From Diplonema papillatum (Eukaryota > Euglenozoa > Diplonemea > Diplonemida > Diplonemidae), in NCBI GenBank assembly GCA_030068145.1, contig JAPJBO010000379.1, positions 141,930-205,929 on the forward strand: a DNA stretch of 64,000 nt. The letters run 5' to 3'. Numbering within the stretch: the first letter of the stretch is position 1; each line of letters starts with the position of its first letter. Under the pieces are notes generated by a model, which made no database searches, was not told the origin of the DNA, and worked only from the letters and a program-made list of their open reading frames with translations. This document shows positions 42,301 to 54,200 of the stretch, in pieces. Both the position numbers and the translations under genes were made by a program.

Positions 42301-44553
42301 CAACTTAGGGTCCGCACTGGCGTGAAGAGCTCATTCTTACATTTGATGCTCACCCGGAGTCGCCGTGTTCAAGAGCAGCACTCACCATCCACGCATTCCT
42401 CCCAACTTGGGTCCAACTTGCCCACAATCTTGGTCACAGCGGACAGGACTGTAGATCTGACTATATTGGAAAGATCTAAGGAAACACGGACTATAATGGA
42501 AAGATCTAAGGAAACACGGACTATAATGGAAAGATCTAAGGAACACGGACTATAATGGAAAGATCTAAGGAAACACAGACTATAATGGAAAGATCTAAGG
42601 GCTCGGGCTATAATGGCAAAATCTAAGGAACATGGACTATAATGGAAAGATCTAAGCGACCTGGACTATAATGGCAAAATCTAAGGAAACACGGACTATA
42701 ATGGCAAAATCTAACAAAACACGGACTATAATGGCAATTGACTCGTCCTGGAGCACTCACGGAGTTGCGGCAAATAGCCCGCAAAAGCGCCCTCCGTGAA
42801 GACCGGACCGCTTCGGCCGCCTGCCAGGACTTCTTCCACCAATTGAGCTTTCAGGTAGCCCAAGGGGTGGCAAGAATAGTCATTTCATGGCGGGGCGCGA
42901 CCGGACGAAGCGGTCCACCCTGTTGCAGAGGGTAGTGTCACTGCATCGCGGGTTTTTTTACCTGGTCGGACCTGCTCGCTAGCAGGCCAGCCCAGGTCGC
43001 AGTGAGACTGGCGTTCACTGTGTGCTGAAGAAGCATTTTTTTGGAGCTTGTACAGTGTCCCGCGCTCCAAAAAGAAATACCCTTTTTTTTTTGCCCTGTC
43101 TGCCACTTCTCCTTTCTCCTCAGAACGTACGGCTGGGGAGGCGGGGCGTATAAAACGGTCCCACTGTTCCCCCCGGTCCAAACTGACGAAACGGGTGAGT
43201 CTGAGAAGACCACCGACACACCGCTGTGCCGGGCCAAAACCCATTACAGTATGTTATCCAAACTTTGAACCCATTACGGTACATGATCCAAACTTTGAAC
43301 CCATTACGGTATGGTTTTCCAAACTTTGAACGAATTACGGTAGGTTCCAAACTTTGAAACCCATTACGGTATGGTTTTCAAACTTTGAACCCATTACGGT
43401 ATGGTTTTCAAACTTTGAACGAATTCCGGCAAGTGTAAAATTTGAGCCCAATTTAGGTACCATTGTCAGTCGAAGTCTGCAAGTTGTTAACAACGCATGT
43501 AATTGGGCGACAAGTTCATCTTCTGTGGTGACTCTACAGTGCCACGTCAGTGGTCGATCAGTCAGACTCTAAGGGTGATGGTTGCAGCTACCATGTCTTC
43601 AGTTGGCCGATCAGATTCACTTTCATCTCCAATACGGCGACCTCCGAAATCCACGTTCAACGCAAAGATGCGGCGTTAGTCTGTGACACGTGAACGGTTG
43701 GCTGTGTGCTGTTGCTACAGCTGTAGTAAACCTCGTGATCAGCAGGCAGTGAAACCTACGGCCACGTCCGGATTGTGATTGGACCGGAAGAAGCTGTTTT
43801 GGGAAGCTGTGGAACGTTCGCGCCATTCGCAGATGATTCTGTCCATCACTTGCGTCAACAGGAAGGCGAAAAGAGAGAGATGAGGAGGAGGAAGGGTAAA
43901 ACTTCATGAGTAAACTTCATGATCAGCAGTGAAAGTTGGCTAATCAACCGTGGGTTTCCGTGCCCCCGTACAGAGGGAGCAGATTTCGAGCAGCATTACT
44001 TCGCAGTCGGTCTGACTCCGCGAGCGGCAGCCGTCTGGATCCGGAAGTAGCAGCGGCGTTTCAGCCACAGGGTCGACTCGAGCGTGAACCTCACCCTGGA
44101 ACCCTTTCACAAAGTTTCAGGACTCCAAGTCCGACTCTAGTTCGCAATCGGACGAGCCCGAATCGGAAGTGGACTCGTCGGGACCTCCTCCCATGAAGTC
44201 TGATGACGGAGGGCCGGGCGGACCGCCGACCGGCTGGACAGGGAAGGAAGGCATTGGACCGGACCCCGGGGTGGGCGGATCAGGGGCGAGTGCGCCGCCA
44301 TGGTGGTTGCCCAACCATGCACCGACTTCTTCAAACCCGAGCACTTCCCCTGGGGATGCATCTGTGCGAGGTCCTTCAGCAATCGAGAGGTCCAAAGCAA
44401 GCAGCCAACCTCGAGCATGTGCCAAAAGACACAAACTGGATCCATCGACGCCAACTTCACATCTATGATCTCTCTCCACGTCCGCTTCTACGTATCTCGT
44501 TGGTTTTTTTTTTTTTTTTTTGAAGTATAGAGCTCACTAGGACAACAAACGGA

Positions 44554-44693
44554 GGCTGGGCCTTAGCCTTTTGAGAGGGAAACATCGGGAACATGAATGT
44601 ACCTGGCCATCCTTTAGCTCCGTTAGGTCGGGAGGAGGAACGGTTTCCGGGGTGCCTTGTTGTCGGCTCCGGTTAGAAGTCCGGTTGGGGAGC
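44554..44693. repeat. Inverted duplicate pair with 46211-46347
   Basis: TGGGCCTTAGCCTTTTGAGA...TTCTAACCGG-type sequence here is the reverse complement of 46211-46347 at over 90 percent identity. One copy is in the interior of the 43231-47804 element and the other in the interior of the element nested inside it, so the same host segment was captured or exchanged. Confidence 0.7.
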
Positions 44694-45774
44694 TTCTTTC
44701 TGGCTCGTGCCGTGGCCCGAGAGGGGAAGCTCAGGGAGGGAATGCTGGAGCAGTTGCACGCTCTTTCGTTTTTCTTGGGGGTGGTTTCCTCCCCGTGTGT
44801 CGCCTCTTGCTGTGGTTTGCTTGGGGCTTCTCTGCTGTTTTCGTGCGGTTCTGCCCCAGCATTCTCGTTTTTCGCACGAGCGCTGCGGCGGAGTGGGGAG
44901 GAAGTGATGGATGTAAGAGATGGAATGTGAAAACGGGAAAAAGGAGTAGATAAGAGGAAAAAGAAGGAATGATTAAATGATGATGGGATGATGAGGCGTA
45001 GAGGAGGGTGTGAATGGTAGAGCAATAGCGGAGACAAAAAAAATAAATAAAAAAAAGGGTTTCAAACGTACTGTCGCCTTAGAGAGGCACATAGTACGAG
45101 TGACATAGAAGGGAAGGAAATAGAGGGGTGTCGCTAATCTTTAGGGCGGTTTGTGCCTCTGCTTTGCTGTTTTGACACTGCTTTTCCTCTCATCATGCTG
45201 AGATTGTTGTGGTGCCCCCGAGAGCGTCAGTCTTGTGATATTTATGATGTTAAAAGTAATAAAATCAACAATAAGAAAAGAATGGGTTGCGGGGACGGGG
45301 GCGAGGAGGGGATGAAGGGGGGAAGTCAATTAGGCCCATTAGTCTCTTATGTCTCTGCATGCTTGGGTCGTGCTGCGCCCTCCGTGTCTTTTTTTTTTTC
45401 TCCTGTTTCCTTGGCGTCGTCCCTTCTTTTTTTTTGTTCGTGCACTTTCAAGCATGCCGTACATACATCTGGTGTTGGTCTGGGCCCTCACCTCCTTGGT
45501 TGGTGTTGGGCTTATAACCTGACAGTGACACCGAAATGGGCTCAAACTTTGAGAGTCAAAGTTTAGAAATCATGCCGGAATCGGTTCAAATTTGGAACCT
45601 CACCGTAATGGGTTCAAAGTTTGAAAACCATACCGTAATGGGTTCAAAGTTTGAAAACCATACCGTAATGGGTTCAAAGTTTGGGATCATACCGTAATGG
45701 GTTTCAAAGTTTGGAACCTACCGTAATTCGTTCAAAGTTTGAAAATCCATACCGTAATGGGTTCAAAGTTTGGA

Positions 45775-47712
45775 CAGGGCTGGTTAGCCACAACTTGCCA
45801 CATTGTGGCCCATTTAGCCACAACTTTAGCCACAATGTTGTGGCTAAATTGTGGCTAAATGTGCAAAAATTTTGATCGAAAAAAAGACCACCCAAAACAC
45901 GCTAAACACCGTTTTTTGTGTGGATTTTCGTGTTTTTTGGATGGTTTTGGGTATTCTGGGCCTCATACCCCCCCAACAGACCTCGAGTTCGCTTCTCGTC
46001 GATTCGAGTGGTTTTTGCCAACTTGCAGCCAAGTGCTGCCAATTTCTGGGGTGACTCAGCCAGAATTCGCTATTATTTTGCGAAATCCGCGGCTTGTGGG
46101 GGTTTTCCCGGATGGTACTGGACCCTTTCGACAATTTCAGGTGGATTCTGTGCGAATAAACGGGGGAAATCCTTGCCAGGCTCCTCGTTCCACACGGTGG
46201 CCACACGTGACGAAGCTCCCCAACCGGACTTCTAACCGGAGCCGACAACAAGGCACACCGGAAACCGTTCCTCTCCCGACCTAACGGAGCTAAAGGATGG
46301 CCAGGTACATTCATGTTCCCATGTTTCCCTCTCAAAAGGCTAAGGCCCAGGCTCCGTACACTTCAAAAAAAGAAACGTGGCAACCGTGTGGCGACCAGCC
46401 TGCTGTCCAGACCGATTCAATCGCCGGCGATTTTGAACACTGTGGTATTTTCGACAGCAGGACTCGGTCCAAGTCCCGGGGTAGGCTGTCATCGCGGATA
46501 ATGACTTCAACAGTTCACTACGAATGCGACACGATCATGTCCGCAAACCCGTTGCACAGGATTTGCACCGACCCGTGCACCAGTTTGCTGTCGGTTCCTT
46601 GCTACTGTAAAAAGTTTCCGTTCATCGATTACTTGTTGCAACTGTTGCATTGCAAGCAACCTATCCTGGACTCAGGCTGGGGGCTGATTTCACCGTCAAA
46701 TTTGATGCCATGATGAGAACGCGAAACCGAGAGTCTGGTAAGCACATGACTGGCGCTTGCACGGTGCAGAGTACGGAAGAGTACACTGCGCAGCGGTGCT
46801 GCCTGCCAAGCGGGTCACCTCCTCCTGAACACCGAGCAGGATGACGGTCACTGGTCTCGCCGCGCCTGGGCAGTGCTACACCGTGCAGTGCACGGCGATG
46901 CAGAGCTGATGCGCACCGGTTGTGATACAACCTGTTCTGCATCTCCCTCGGGTGCGGCTCCGAGCAGCACCAACCTGGTGACCAGGCTCGGTGCGATTCG
47001 CACTGAACTAAGCCGTGACGAAGAAGAACGAAAAAGCGGATGAGTGGATGAGTGAACGTCGTTGCATGCAGGTCCGCGGCTGGAACAACTTCAATTCAGA
47101 ATGTCAGTGGCATGAATTGAAGGATGTCAAGCTTTCGCAGCCTGAATCAGGACTGCTGAGAGGAAAGGTGAGTCCCAGTCGACTCTCGAGCTGTTGGGAG
47201 TGGCAGTGGCAATAAACCGGGACCGCGGTAGCATGAACCATGTTTGGAACGTGCACGTGACACGAAGATACCCATCCCGTGTTGCGCAGCGCACGGGACC
47301 GGGGAGCCTGGCAAGCATTTCCCCCGTTTATTCGCACAGAATCCACCTGAAATTGTCGAAAGGGTCCAGTACCAACCGGGAAAACCCCCACACGCCGCGG
47401 ATTTCGCAAAATAATAGCGAATTCTGGCTGAGTCACCCCAGAAACTGGCAGCACTTGGCTGCAAGTTGGCAAAAACCACTCGAATCCACGAAAGGCGAAC
47501 TCGAGGTCTGTTGGGGGGGTATGAGGCCCAGAATACCCAAAACCATCCAAAAAACACGAAAATCTACCCGAAAAACGGTGTTTAGCGTGTTTTGGGTGGT
47601 CTTTTTTTCGATCAAAAAATTTGCACATTTAGCCACAATTTAGCCACAACATTGTGGCTAAAGTTGTGGCCCAATGGGCCACATTGTGGCAAGTTGTGGC
47701 TAACCAGCCCTG
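45775..47712. mobile_element. hAT-like foldback element with 410-bp TIRs
   Basis: The ends start CAGGGCTGGTTAGCCACAAC and are inverted repeats for about 410 bp (45775-46185 and 47306-47712, about 93 percent identical). GTTTGGA at 45768-45774 is repeated at 47713-47719, an exact 7-bp or one-mismatch 8-bp duplication. The outer 80 bp consist of TTAGCCACAA/TTGTGGCTAA palindromes. The 1.1-kb centre has no transposase; it carries the segment shared with 44554-44693. It interrupts the right arm of the larger element. Confidence 0.8.
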
Positions 47713-48161
47713 GTTTGGATTGACATACCGTAATGGGTTCAAAGTTCGGACCATACTGTAATTCGTTCAAAGTTTGGATAACATACTGTAATGGGTTTTG
47801 GCCCCGCTGTGCCTGCGCTGAAACGAGTGCGGGACACGGCTCTGACAGCCCCCCCAAACGCAAACGCCCTGACTCAAACTCAGGGCTCGAGCCAAAAACC
47901 ACCGGAAGAAGGGGCTGCAGGGCAGGCTAACCCTATGTTATCATAGCCTTCCATACCCCCCTTGTCTTTTCGTTACCCCCCCCTACCCTCCCATGCACCT
48001 ATTTTTCTCTTATTTTCCTCGGCACAAGCAGCCCAGTAAAGCTGGCCTCTTCCTCTCCTTTCCTTTTTTGGTTTCTTCCTTTGATGACGGCACCACCGTT
48101 TGCGTTTGTGTGTTCTCATGTCTTCAATTTGTTTCCAAAAAAGAAAGGATAGAAGGAAAAG

Positions 48162-48906
48162 GTGCCTCATCCAAAAAAAAAAAAAGTGGCCCCGGCCCTG
48201 CTGCCACACCTCACGTGGCAGCAGGACGACACCGTCCAAGCGTCCCTCGTCGACCCGCGCCTTGCAACCTATGAATCCGTCCTGGAGAAGATCCAGGACG
48301 TCATGCAGGCACGAGCCGAGTACGAGGGGCGAGGACAGAAGGCATGGTTGTCCGCCTTGGCCACCGAGAAGAGGAAGAACCTTCTCGAGTCGCTGACGGA
48401 GGAGCTCGGCCACTCCGGCCAACTGCAGGGTCAGGCCCTGACCCGGGCTCAAGACCGGATCCGGGCGCGGATCCAAAGCGGCTCCGGCAAGCACGCTTCG
48501 GCGTGGTTGTACGGCAACCCTGAGGCGGATACCGCAATGTGGTTGTCTCCGGCCGAGCTGGCGGTGGCAGTCCGGCTTCGGTTGGGGCTTCCAATTGCGG
48601 CCGCGCCGGGGGAGTGCCGCCTTTGCGGACACGGTGCGACCGACGCCAGGGGGCGCAGCAGCCGCGTACGCTGTAGCCGTCAAGGAGCGTGTCTACAACG
48701 CAATCATCGCCAATGAGCCAGACCCGCGGAAATGGAAGGCGGTGCCGCTAGTTGTAGACACGTTCGAGGCCTGGTGCCCAGGAGCAATCACGGAGCTGCG
48801 GCACATTGCCCGCGCCAACGCCCTCCGTGAAGACCGGACCGTTTCGGCCGCCTGCCAGGAGGCAGCCCCGCTGTACCTACATGGCAAGTACAGTGTCCCG
48901 CGCTCC
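48162..48906 (+). pseudogene. 3' fragment of another retroelement, with A-tail
   Basis: The first frame (48162-48660) encodes a C-terminal retroelement domain: ...AMWLSPAELAVAVRLRLGLP followed by GECRLCGHGATDARGR, the start of a zinc-binding motif usually continued as H...C. There the sequence jumps frame to GAAAAYAVAVKERVYNAII and VPLVVDTFEAW, which in related proteins lies about 100 residues later, so an internal deletion has occurred. The element ends TACAGTGTCCCGCGCTCC plus about 15 A's. The same 3' end is present at 43047-43070. Confidence 0.65.
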
Positions 48907-51264
48907 AAAAAAAAAAAAAAATTGCCCGGGCTATACCCCGGTTGGGAGACTCCGGAGGCCCGCTTCCGGGTCACGATCCCGATCCAAGATGTCCCCTGGA
49001 GCGACGTGCAAGAACACAGGCACGCGACAGCCCGCTACCACCTGCACCAGAGCGTCGGCCGCCAGCACATCAACGGGATCTGGGACGTGACAGCGGAGCG
49101 GGAGCTGACGAAGAGCCGCACAATCACATTCGTACGTGCTGTTTTCGCAGTCCCAGAAGATCGGGCGGAGAGCGTCCTCAAGTCGAGCGGCTTTGACACC
49201 GCTTTCTTTGAACCCCTTGGACATGATGCCAAATATCGCATCATCTACATTGGAACCGGCACAATCCCCGGGGCCATGAGGGTCGCGTCGCACATCCCGG
49301 ACCTTCACGTGGGTCTCTCTTACTGCCGAGGCGATCTTGGCATCCGTGTCAAGGTGGAGGATTTCAAACGCGCCAAGGCCCTACTCCCCCCCCAGCCCCC
49401 ACCTGTCGGCTACTTCGAAGTCCAGGGGGTGCCCTGCCGCTCCAACGGAACCTCGCTCCAGAGCAACCTCCGCGACCTCGGCTGGGAAACCACCCCACTT
49501 TTCCGGACGAACAAAGGGGGACGTTTCCTCACTTGGATCGTCAAGGCCGAGACGCTTCCCGGGAGAGAAGTCCTCCGGACTGCCCAGGGCTTGACGCTCA
49601 AGTTCAAGCGAGTCCCCCGCTGCCCCCTTGAGCCGTTCCAGACTAGTGGGACCCCGCCTCTCTCCGACTCCTTCCGCGACCCTGCCCCCGCCGCCTCCGC
49701 CGGAAGCGAGACCCCCCAGCTCCCGTCTCTTGCCGTCCTCAGCAGACAGCACGGGTCCGCCATGGCCGAGAAGATCCTTGCGGGTCTACACCTTCTCGGC
49801 GACCGTTCGGGCTCGGGTCGTAAGGCACTAGCCGGGGGACTCACCATTACCGCTGTCGACCACCCCGAAGATGCGTCTGTCATGGACGTTGACGCCGACA
49901 GCACGGAGGAGGTCGTAAGCGAGCCAAGTGACGCTCTCCCTGAGGGCGACACCCCTCATCCTACGCGCCCGCCGAGGTCCGACGCTGAACAGCCGGAAGC
50001 CCTTGTTGCGGCCGTCAGTCACGTTGTGACCATTTCGGAGCAGCTGCGGTCCAGCTATCGGGAGGCGGTGGAGAGAACGCAGGAGGATCTCGTCTCTGGC
50101 TTCCGCTCCATTACAGAGGGGATGAATGCGAAGTTCGCCCACCTTACTGCGGACATTCGTGCACAGAGTGAGGCACTTGCCAACACCCGCTCAGAGCTTG
50201 CCGCTGGCCTTCACAGGCACGGGACCAACTTGGAAAGCTCCCACCAGCGGCTATCTGAGGCGGTGAGGCAACAGAGCGTCTCCCTGGAGGCCACGCAGGA
50301 CCAACTGGCTACAGTCAGCACCCGCGTTCACGACAAGGACCGACGTACCAAGATTGTAACGCGCAGGAGAGCTAGGGACACGACACCGGACCACGTGGAC
50401 GTGCCCTGCCACCCCCATCAACCAGATGCCAGCGCCTCGCCTTCCGTCGGACGTGCCGAACCGCCCCGACAGCAGGGGGACGCGACGCCTGCGCCACCTG
50501 CCCCTCCGTCCCTCGCCCAGCAACCCCCTTGCCCTCCTACCTCGCTGCCACCTACGTCCGACACATCCGCAGTGAGAACGGGCAACGGGGGAGCAGCCGA
50601 CGCCCTGGAGCCTACGCAGGGCCAGCACGACAAGGACCGCCGCGCCAAGACAGCCTCAACGCGCGAGAGAGCGAGGGACACTACCCCGGACCGAGTGGCC
50701 GAGCCCGACTGCCCTCACCAGCTGGATGCCAGTGCACCGCCTTCGGCCGGACGTCCCGAACCGCTTCTGCAGGAGCAACATGCGCCGTCAACGCCACCTT
50801 CTACCACTCCTCCGCCCCCCGATCAGCAACCTCCGTGCTCGCAGGGCCAACCCGACAAGGACCGCCGCGCCAAGCCTCGTCGTCGCCCCCTTGCCGAACC
50901 CCAGACAAAGCCGACCTCCGAGGCACAAGACACCCCGTTGCCTCAGGCCGAGCCCCCTCACGCTGCAGCACCGCAATGTGGGAACCAAGCAACTGCGGCA
51001 CCGGCCCATACCGCTCCCGCCCCGCGGGCCGTAGGGGGAGGACGCGGAGCCACGCGGATGGTGTACCCCCCACCCCGCTCCCACAGCGCGGACCTTCCAC
51101 GTGCCAGGGGAGCCGGTCAACCCCCACCAAATGGTCCCCTCCCCCCTGACACTCTCTCAAGACCAGGGGCTACGCCTCTGCCCACGGGACCGTCGATACC
51201 AGACCACCTGGGCTTCGACGGGTCTCCCTCAGAAGGAAGCCCTCCGCTTCTTTCACAGCATTGA
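48595..51264 (+). CDS. LINE ORF1-like frame, fused to an upstream retroelement fragment
   Basis: The open frame of about 889 codons has no ATG until codon 228 (49276). Codons 1-105 are the tail of the retroelement fragment 48162-48906, whose A-tail is read as a Lys run (SVPRSKKKKKLPG). After it comes a region of about 270 residues with mixed alpha/beta character (RFRVTIPIQDVPWSD... RVKVEDFKRAKALLPP... YFEVQGVPCRSNGTSLQSNL), a probable RNA-binding ORF1 domain by position. Residues about 460-585 form a coiled coil (VVTISEQLRSSYREAVERTQ...). The rest is Pro-rich with three DKDRR(A/T)K repeats. It ends with TGA at 51262 directly in frame with ORF2. No CCHC knuckle is seen. Confidence 0.65.
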   Translation: MRPRRGSAAFADTVRPTPGGAAAAYAVAVKERVYNAIIANEPDPRKWKAVPLVVDTFEAWCPGAITELRHIARANALREDRTVSAACQEAAPLYLHGKYSVPRSKKKKKLPGLYPGWETPEARFRVTIPIQDVPWSDVQEHRHATARYHLHQSVGRQHINGIWDVTAERELTKSRTITFVRAVFAVPEDRAESVLKSSGFDTAFFEPLGHDAKYRIIYIGTGTIPGAMRVASHIPDLHVGLSYCRGDLGIRVKVEDFKRAKALLPPQPPPVGYFEVQGVPCRSNGTSLQSNLRDLGWETTPLFRTNKGGRFLTWIVKAETLPGREVLRTAQGLTLKFKRVPRCPLEPFQTSGTPPLSDSFRDPAPAASAGSETPQLPSLAVLSRQHGSAMAEKILAGLHLLGDRSGSGRKALAGGLTITAVDHPEDASVMDVDADSTEEVVSEPSDALPEGDTPHPTRPPRSDAEQPEALVAAVSHVVTISEQLRSSYREAVERTQEDLVSGFRSITEGMNAKFAHLTADIRAQSEALANTRSELAAGLHRHGTNLESSHQRLSEAVRQQSVSLEATQDQLATVSTRVHDKDRRTKIVTRRRARDTTPDHVDVPCHPHQPDASASPSVGRAEPPRQQGDATPAPPAPPSLAQQPPCPPTSLPPTSDTSAVRTGNGGAADALEPTQGQHDKDRRAKTASTRERARDTTPDRVAEPDCPHQLDASAPPSAGRPEPLLQEQHAPSTPPSTTPPPPDQQPPCSQGQPDKDRRAKPRRRPLAEPQTKPTSEAQDTPLPQAEPPHAAAPQCGNQATAAPAHTAPAPRAVGGGRGATRMVYPPPRSHSADLPRARGAGQPPPNGPLPPDTLSRPGATPLPTGPSIPDHLGFDGSPSEGSPPLLSQH

Positions 51265-54200
51265 GGGTTACCCCCGCGCCCGGGAGATCCCCCCCTCGGC
51301 GCCCCCCTCCTCGCCAGCTCAACCCCAGAGAGCGGCGCCCAGACCCTCCAAAATCCGGCACCTGCACCAGTCACCAACACCCGGAGACAGGCTCCCCCGG
51401 GACAACCCTCGGCTCCTCGCCGAGCCCAGCAGGCCGGCGTTCAACCACCGCGTAGCGCCGCACTCCCCCCAGCGGCCAATCGCAGACGTCCCGAGCGCGG
51501 TTGGGGCGAGCTCTCTACCCTGAAGTTCATCTCGTTCAACTGCAACTCCTTCTTCGCTCGCGAGAAGTTGTCTCGGGGGCTAGATAGCATCAGCCGAGGA
51601 ATCGCCGCCTACATGCCGGACATTCTCCTCCTGCAGGAGACAAAGCTGTCGAGCAAGTCTCCTCCTCCAGTTCTCAACGGTTACAGGGTGTTTCGGCGGG
51701 ACCGAGGTGGCCTAGGCGGTGGGGTCGCCACGTTTGTGAGGTCCAACCTGCACGTAAAAGAGATCCCTGTCCCCGCGGGATTATGTAATTCTACGACGGA
51801 ATGCGTGGCAATCGAGATCACCCGCATCGGTCTCCCAGCACTGCAGGTCTACAACGTATACCACCCACCGTCGAAATCCTCCCACACAAACCTCGACATG
51901 GAGCCCTTTCCGATGGACGACACCGTCGTCATCGCCGGTGACCTAAACGCCCACCACCCGGACTGGTCCCACGGGGCTATTAACGCATGCGGACGGAACC
52001 TGAAGGACTGGCTCGTCGAGGTGTCGGCAGTGGTTAGCAACAACCCCGCAGTCCACACCATGCCGCCGAGGCCGGGTATCAGAAACTCATCCCCGGATGT
52101 AGCCATCTCCTCCCGCATCCCCGGCTTCATACGCAACTGGAGGAGACTGGACTCCTGGGAGTCCGACCACTACCCTGTCGCCTTCGAGGTTCCGAGGGGG
52201 TACAGGCAGCCTCGGCCCCCCAGGCTTACATGGTTCTCCTGGAAACGGGCAGACTGGGAAGAGATGATGCTTCGGTTGGATGAGGAGAGCGCGACCCTTC
52301 TCGCCAAAAGACCGGCCACCAACACCCAGTTCGCCAAACGCATTGCCTCCTGCTTCCGCCGTGCCATCCATGATTTTGTCCCGAAGTACACCCAGGGCCG
52401 TGCGTACAAGGCGTGGTGGACCCCTGAGCTCACCACCCTCGAACGTGAAAAAGCCGCCGCTTTCGCGGAGCTGCAGGCGGAGCCCGACTCCTCGGACAAG
52501 ATCTGTGCACACCTCGAGAAGATATGCGAGTTCAAGGAGGCCGCCACGCAGGCCAAAACCTGCTACTGGGACAGGATAGCGGGCCGCATTAACAGGTGCA
52601 CTGGCATTGCCCTCCTTTTCCGCCAGGTCCGCATGCTGGACGGTAGGCGCAACCACCTTTCTATCCCTCCGCTGCGGAACGGCGAAGGTTTCTGCGTCGA
52701 AGCCGAAGTCAAAGCCGAAATCCTCGGACGGCATCTCGAGTCCGTCTGTGGGGGCGCAAACACTGATCCCCCCCGCCGATGGGCTCCGAAAAATCGCCCG
52801 TCCGATGACGACGTTGGCTGTGGGCGTATAACCGAGGACGAGCTTGATCGTGCTCTCAAGGATCTCGACCCGAAGACATCCCTGGACCCCGACGGCATCT
52901 GCACCGAGTTCCTGTCCAGGCTGGATGGAGGCGCCAAGCAGCTGATCCTCGAGCTCCTGAACATCTCTTGGGGTGAAGGGTTTGTCCCGGACACCTGGCG
53001 TGATGCCCACGTCATACCTGTCGCGAAGCCAGGCAGAGACCACTCCCTCCCTGAGGGTTACCGCCCTATCTCTCTGACGAGCGTTACCTCCAAGCTGATG
53101 GAAGTGATCGTCAAGAACCGGCTGGTTTTCCTGACGGAGAACGAGGAAGTCACCCAGGTCCTACCTTTCTGCACTCGGCAGGGCGGCTTCCGTAAGCAGC
53201 GAGGTACTGAGGAGCAGCTTTACTCCGTCATGACCACGATCGACTGCGCGGTACCTACCCGGCGACGCGTCTGCCTCCTCTCGTTCGACCTGGCCAACGC
53301 CTTTGACACCGTCGACCACGCCCTCCTACTCGACGCTATGCAGAGTAAGGGAGTCCCCCCTAAGTTTCTCGTGTGGCTTGAGTCCTTCTTGAGGAACAGA
53401 AGGGCGGCTTTCAAGGTCGATGGGGCCACCGGAAGCAAGTTCCACCTGAAGCACGGCGTGCCCCAGGGTACCGTCCTCGGGCCGATACTCTTCTTGTATC
53501 ACATCGACGGCCTCGGCACCTCACTGGAAGCTCTCAACAAGCGAATTGTTGAAGAGACCCAAGGGGGTTCCTGGATCACGTTCTCACTCTTCGCCGACGA
53601 TGACGGCGTCGTAGTCTCTTCCCCAAGCCGCGCCCCACTTGAGAAGTACACCCAAATGGTTGTGGACGTGGTCGAGGACTGGACGATCGAAGCCAAAATG
53701 CACCTGTCAAAGCTGAAGACGGAAGCAGTCTTGTTTCGGGATCCTGGTGCCCCCGAACCTGTACCTCTGAGGACGAGATTCAACGCCACAGCCGTCGACG
53801 TCACGGTGCCCGCCGATTACGCCGCGACGCTGAAGTCGAGATCGGCCTGGAAGTTCCTGGAGCCGGAGAAGGACTCGCCCTGGCACCAGCACCATGGCAA
53901 AATCATCATCTCGCTTGAAGTCGTGGAAGGCGGCCGCATGGTTACCATACGCGTCGCCGATGGGCTGCGCTGGGTAGGCAAGACCAAACTTCTTGGCCTG
54001 ACCATCGACTCGGAACTCACGTTCCACCACCACATGCAGCGTGTAGTCGACAACTTCTCTCTGAAGTTGAACTTCCTGCGGCACCTTTCCGGGAAATCGT
54101 TCGGTTGCAACACGTGCACGCTGCGCACTCTGTACCTGACGTACGTCCTACCGACATACACGTACGCCCTGTCGGTCTACGGCCCGTACCTCCTTCGTTC

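Larger units (their letters stand above)
40833..42744. mobile_element. 9-bp-TSD element with tandem-array ends, 1.9 kb
   Basis: GTCCTGGAG at 40824-40832 is repeated at 42745-42753, and removing the element restores the interrupted retroelement frame. Termini read GGGAACTTTGCCATTATAG and, inverted, GAGTCAATTGCCATTATAG. Both ends continue as arrays of about 29 bp (CCATTATAGTCC + CTTAGATCTTT), left 40845-41060 and right 42455-42740. The interior holds a 13-bp array (41060-41425) and two inner termini of the same type (ends at 41474 and about 41740), indicating nested relatives. No transposase frame. Confidence 0.85.
40701..43095 (+). pseudogene. Retroelement ORF 3' fragment, split by a transposon
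   Basis: The two pieces 40701-40832 and 42754-43095 are adjacent parts of one frame (VDTFGAWCPGAL then TELRQIARKSALREDRTASA) once the element at 40833-42744 and one 9-bp duplication are removed. The same region occurs at 48640-48906. Both copies end TACAGTGTCCCGCGCTCCAAAA, the apparent 3' end with A-tail. The C-terminal part (FFHQLSFQVAQG) is followed by a stop. Non-functional. Confidence 0.7.
43231..47804. mobile_element. 9-bp-TSD element with long array-bearing TIRs, 4.6 kb
   Basis: CGCTGTGCC at 43222-43230 is repeated exactly at 47805-47813. The termini are GGGCCAAAACCCATTACAG and its complement. Subterminal arrays of about 28 bp (CCATTACGGTA + CCAAACTTTGAA) run to about 43440 on the left and from about 45560 on the right, where they are interrupted by the hAT-like element 45775-47712. 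Beyond the arrays, the left arm to 43830 has an inverted counterpart at 40011-40560. The interior (43900-45500) has no recognisable transposase, so the element looks non-autonomous. Nine-bp duplication and long TIRs resemble MULE transposons. Confidence 0.85.

Noticed and set aside
46297-46713. 139-residue frame in the centre of the hAT-like element as its transposase
   Set aside because: Cys/Ser-rich, starts in the captured duplicate segment and shows no hAT dimerisation or DDE motifs.
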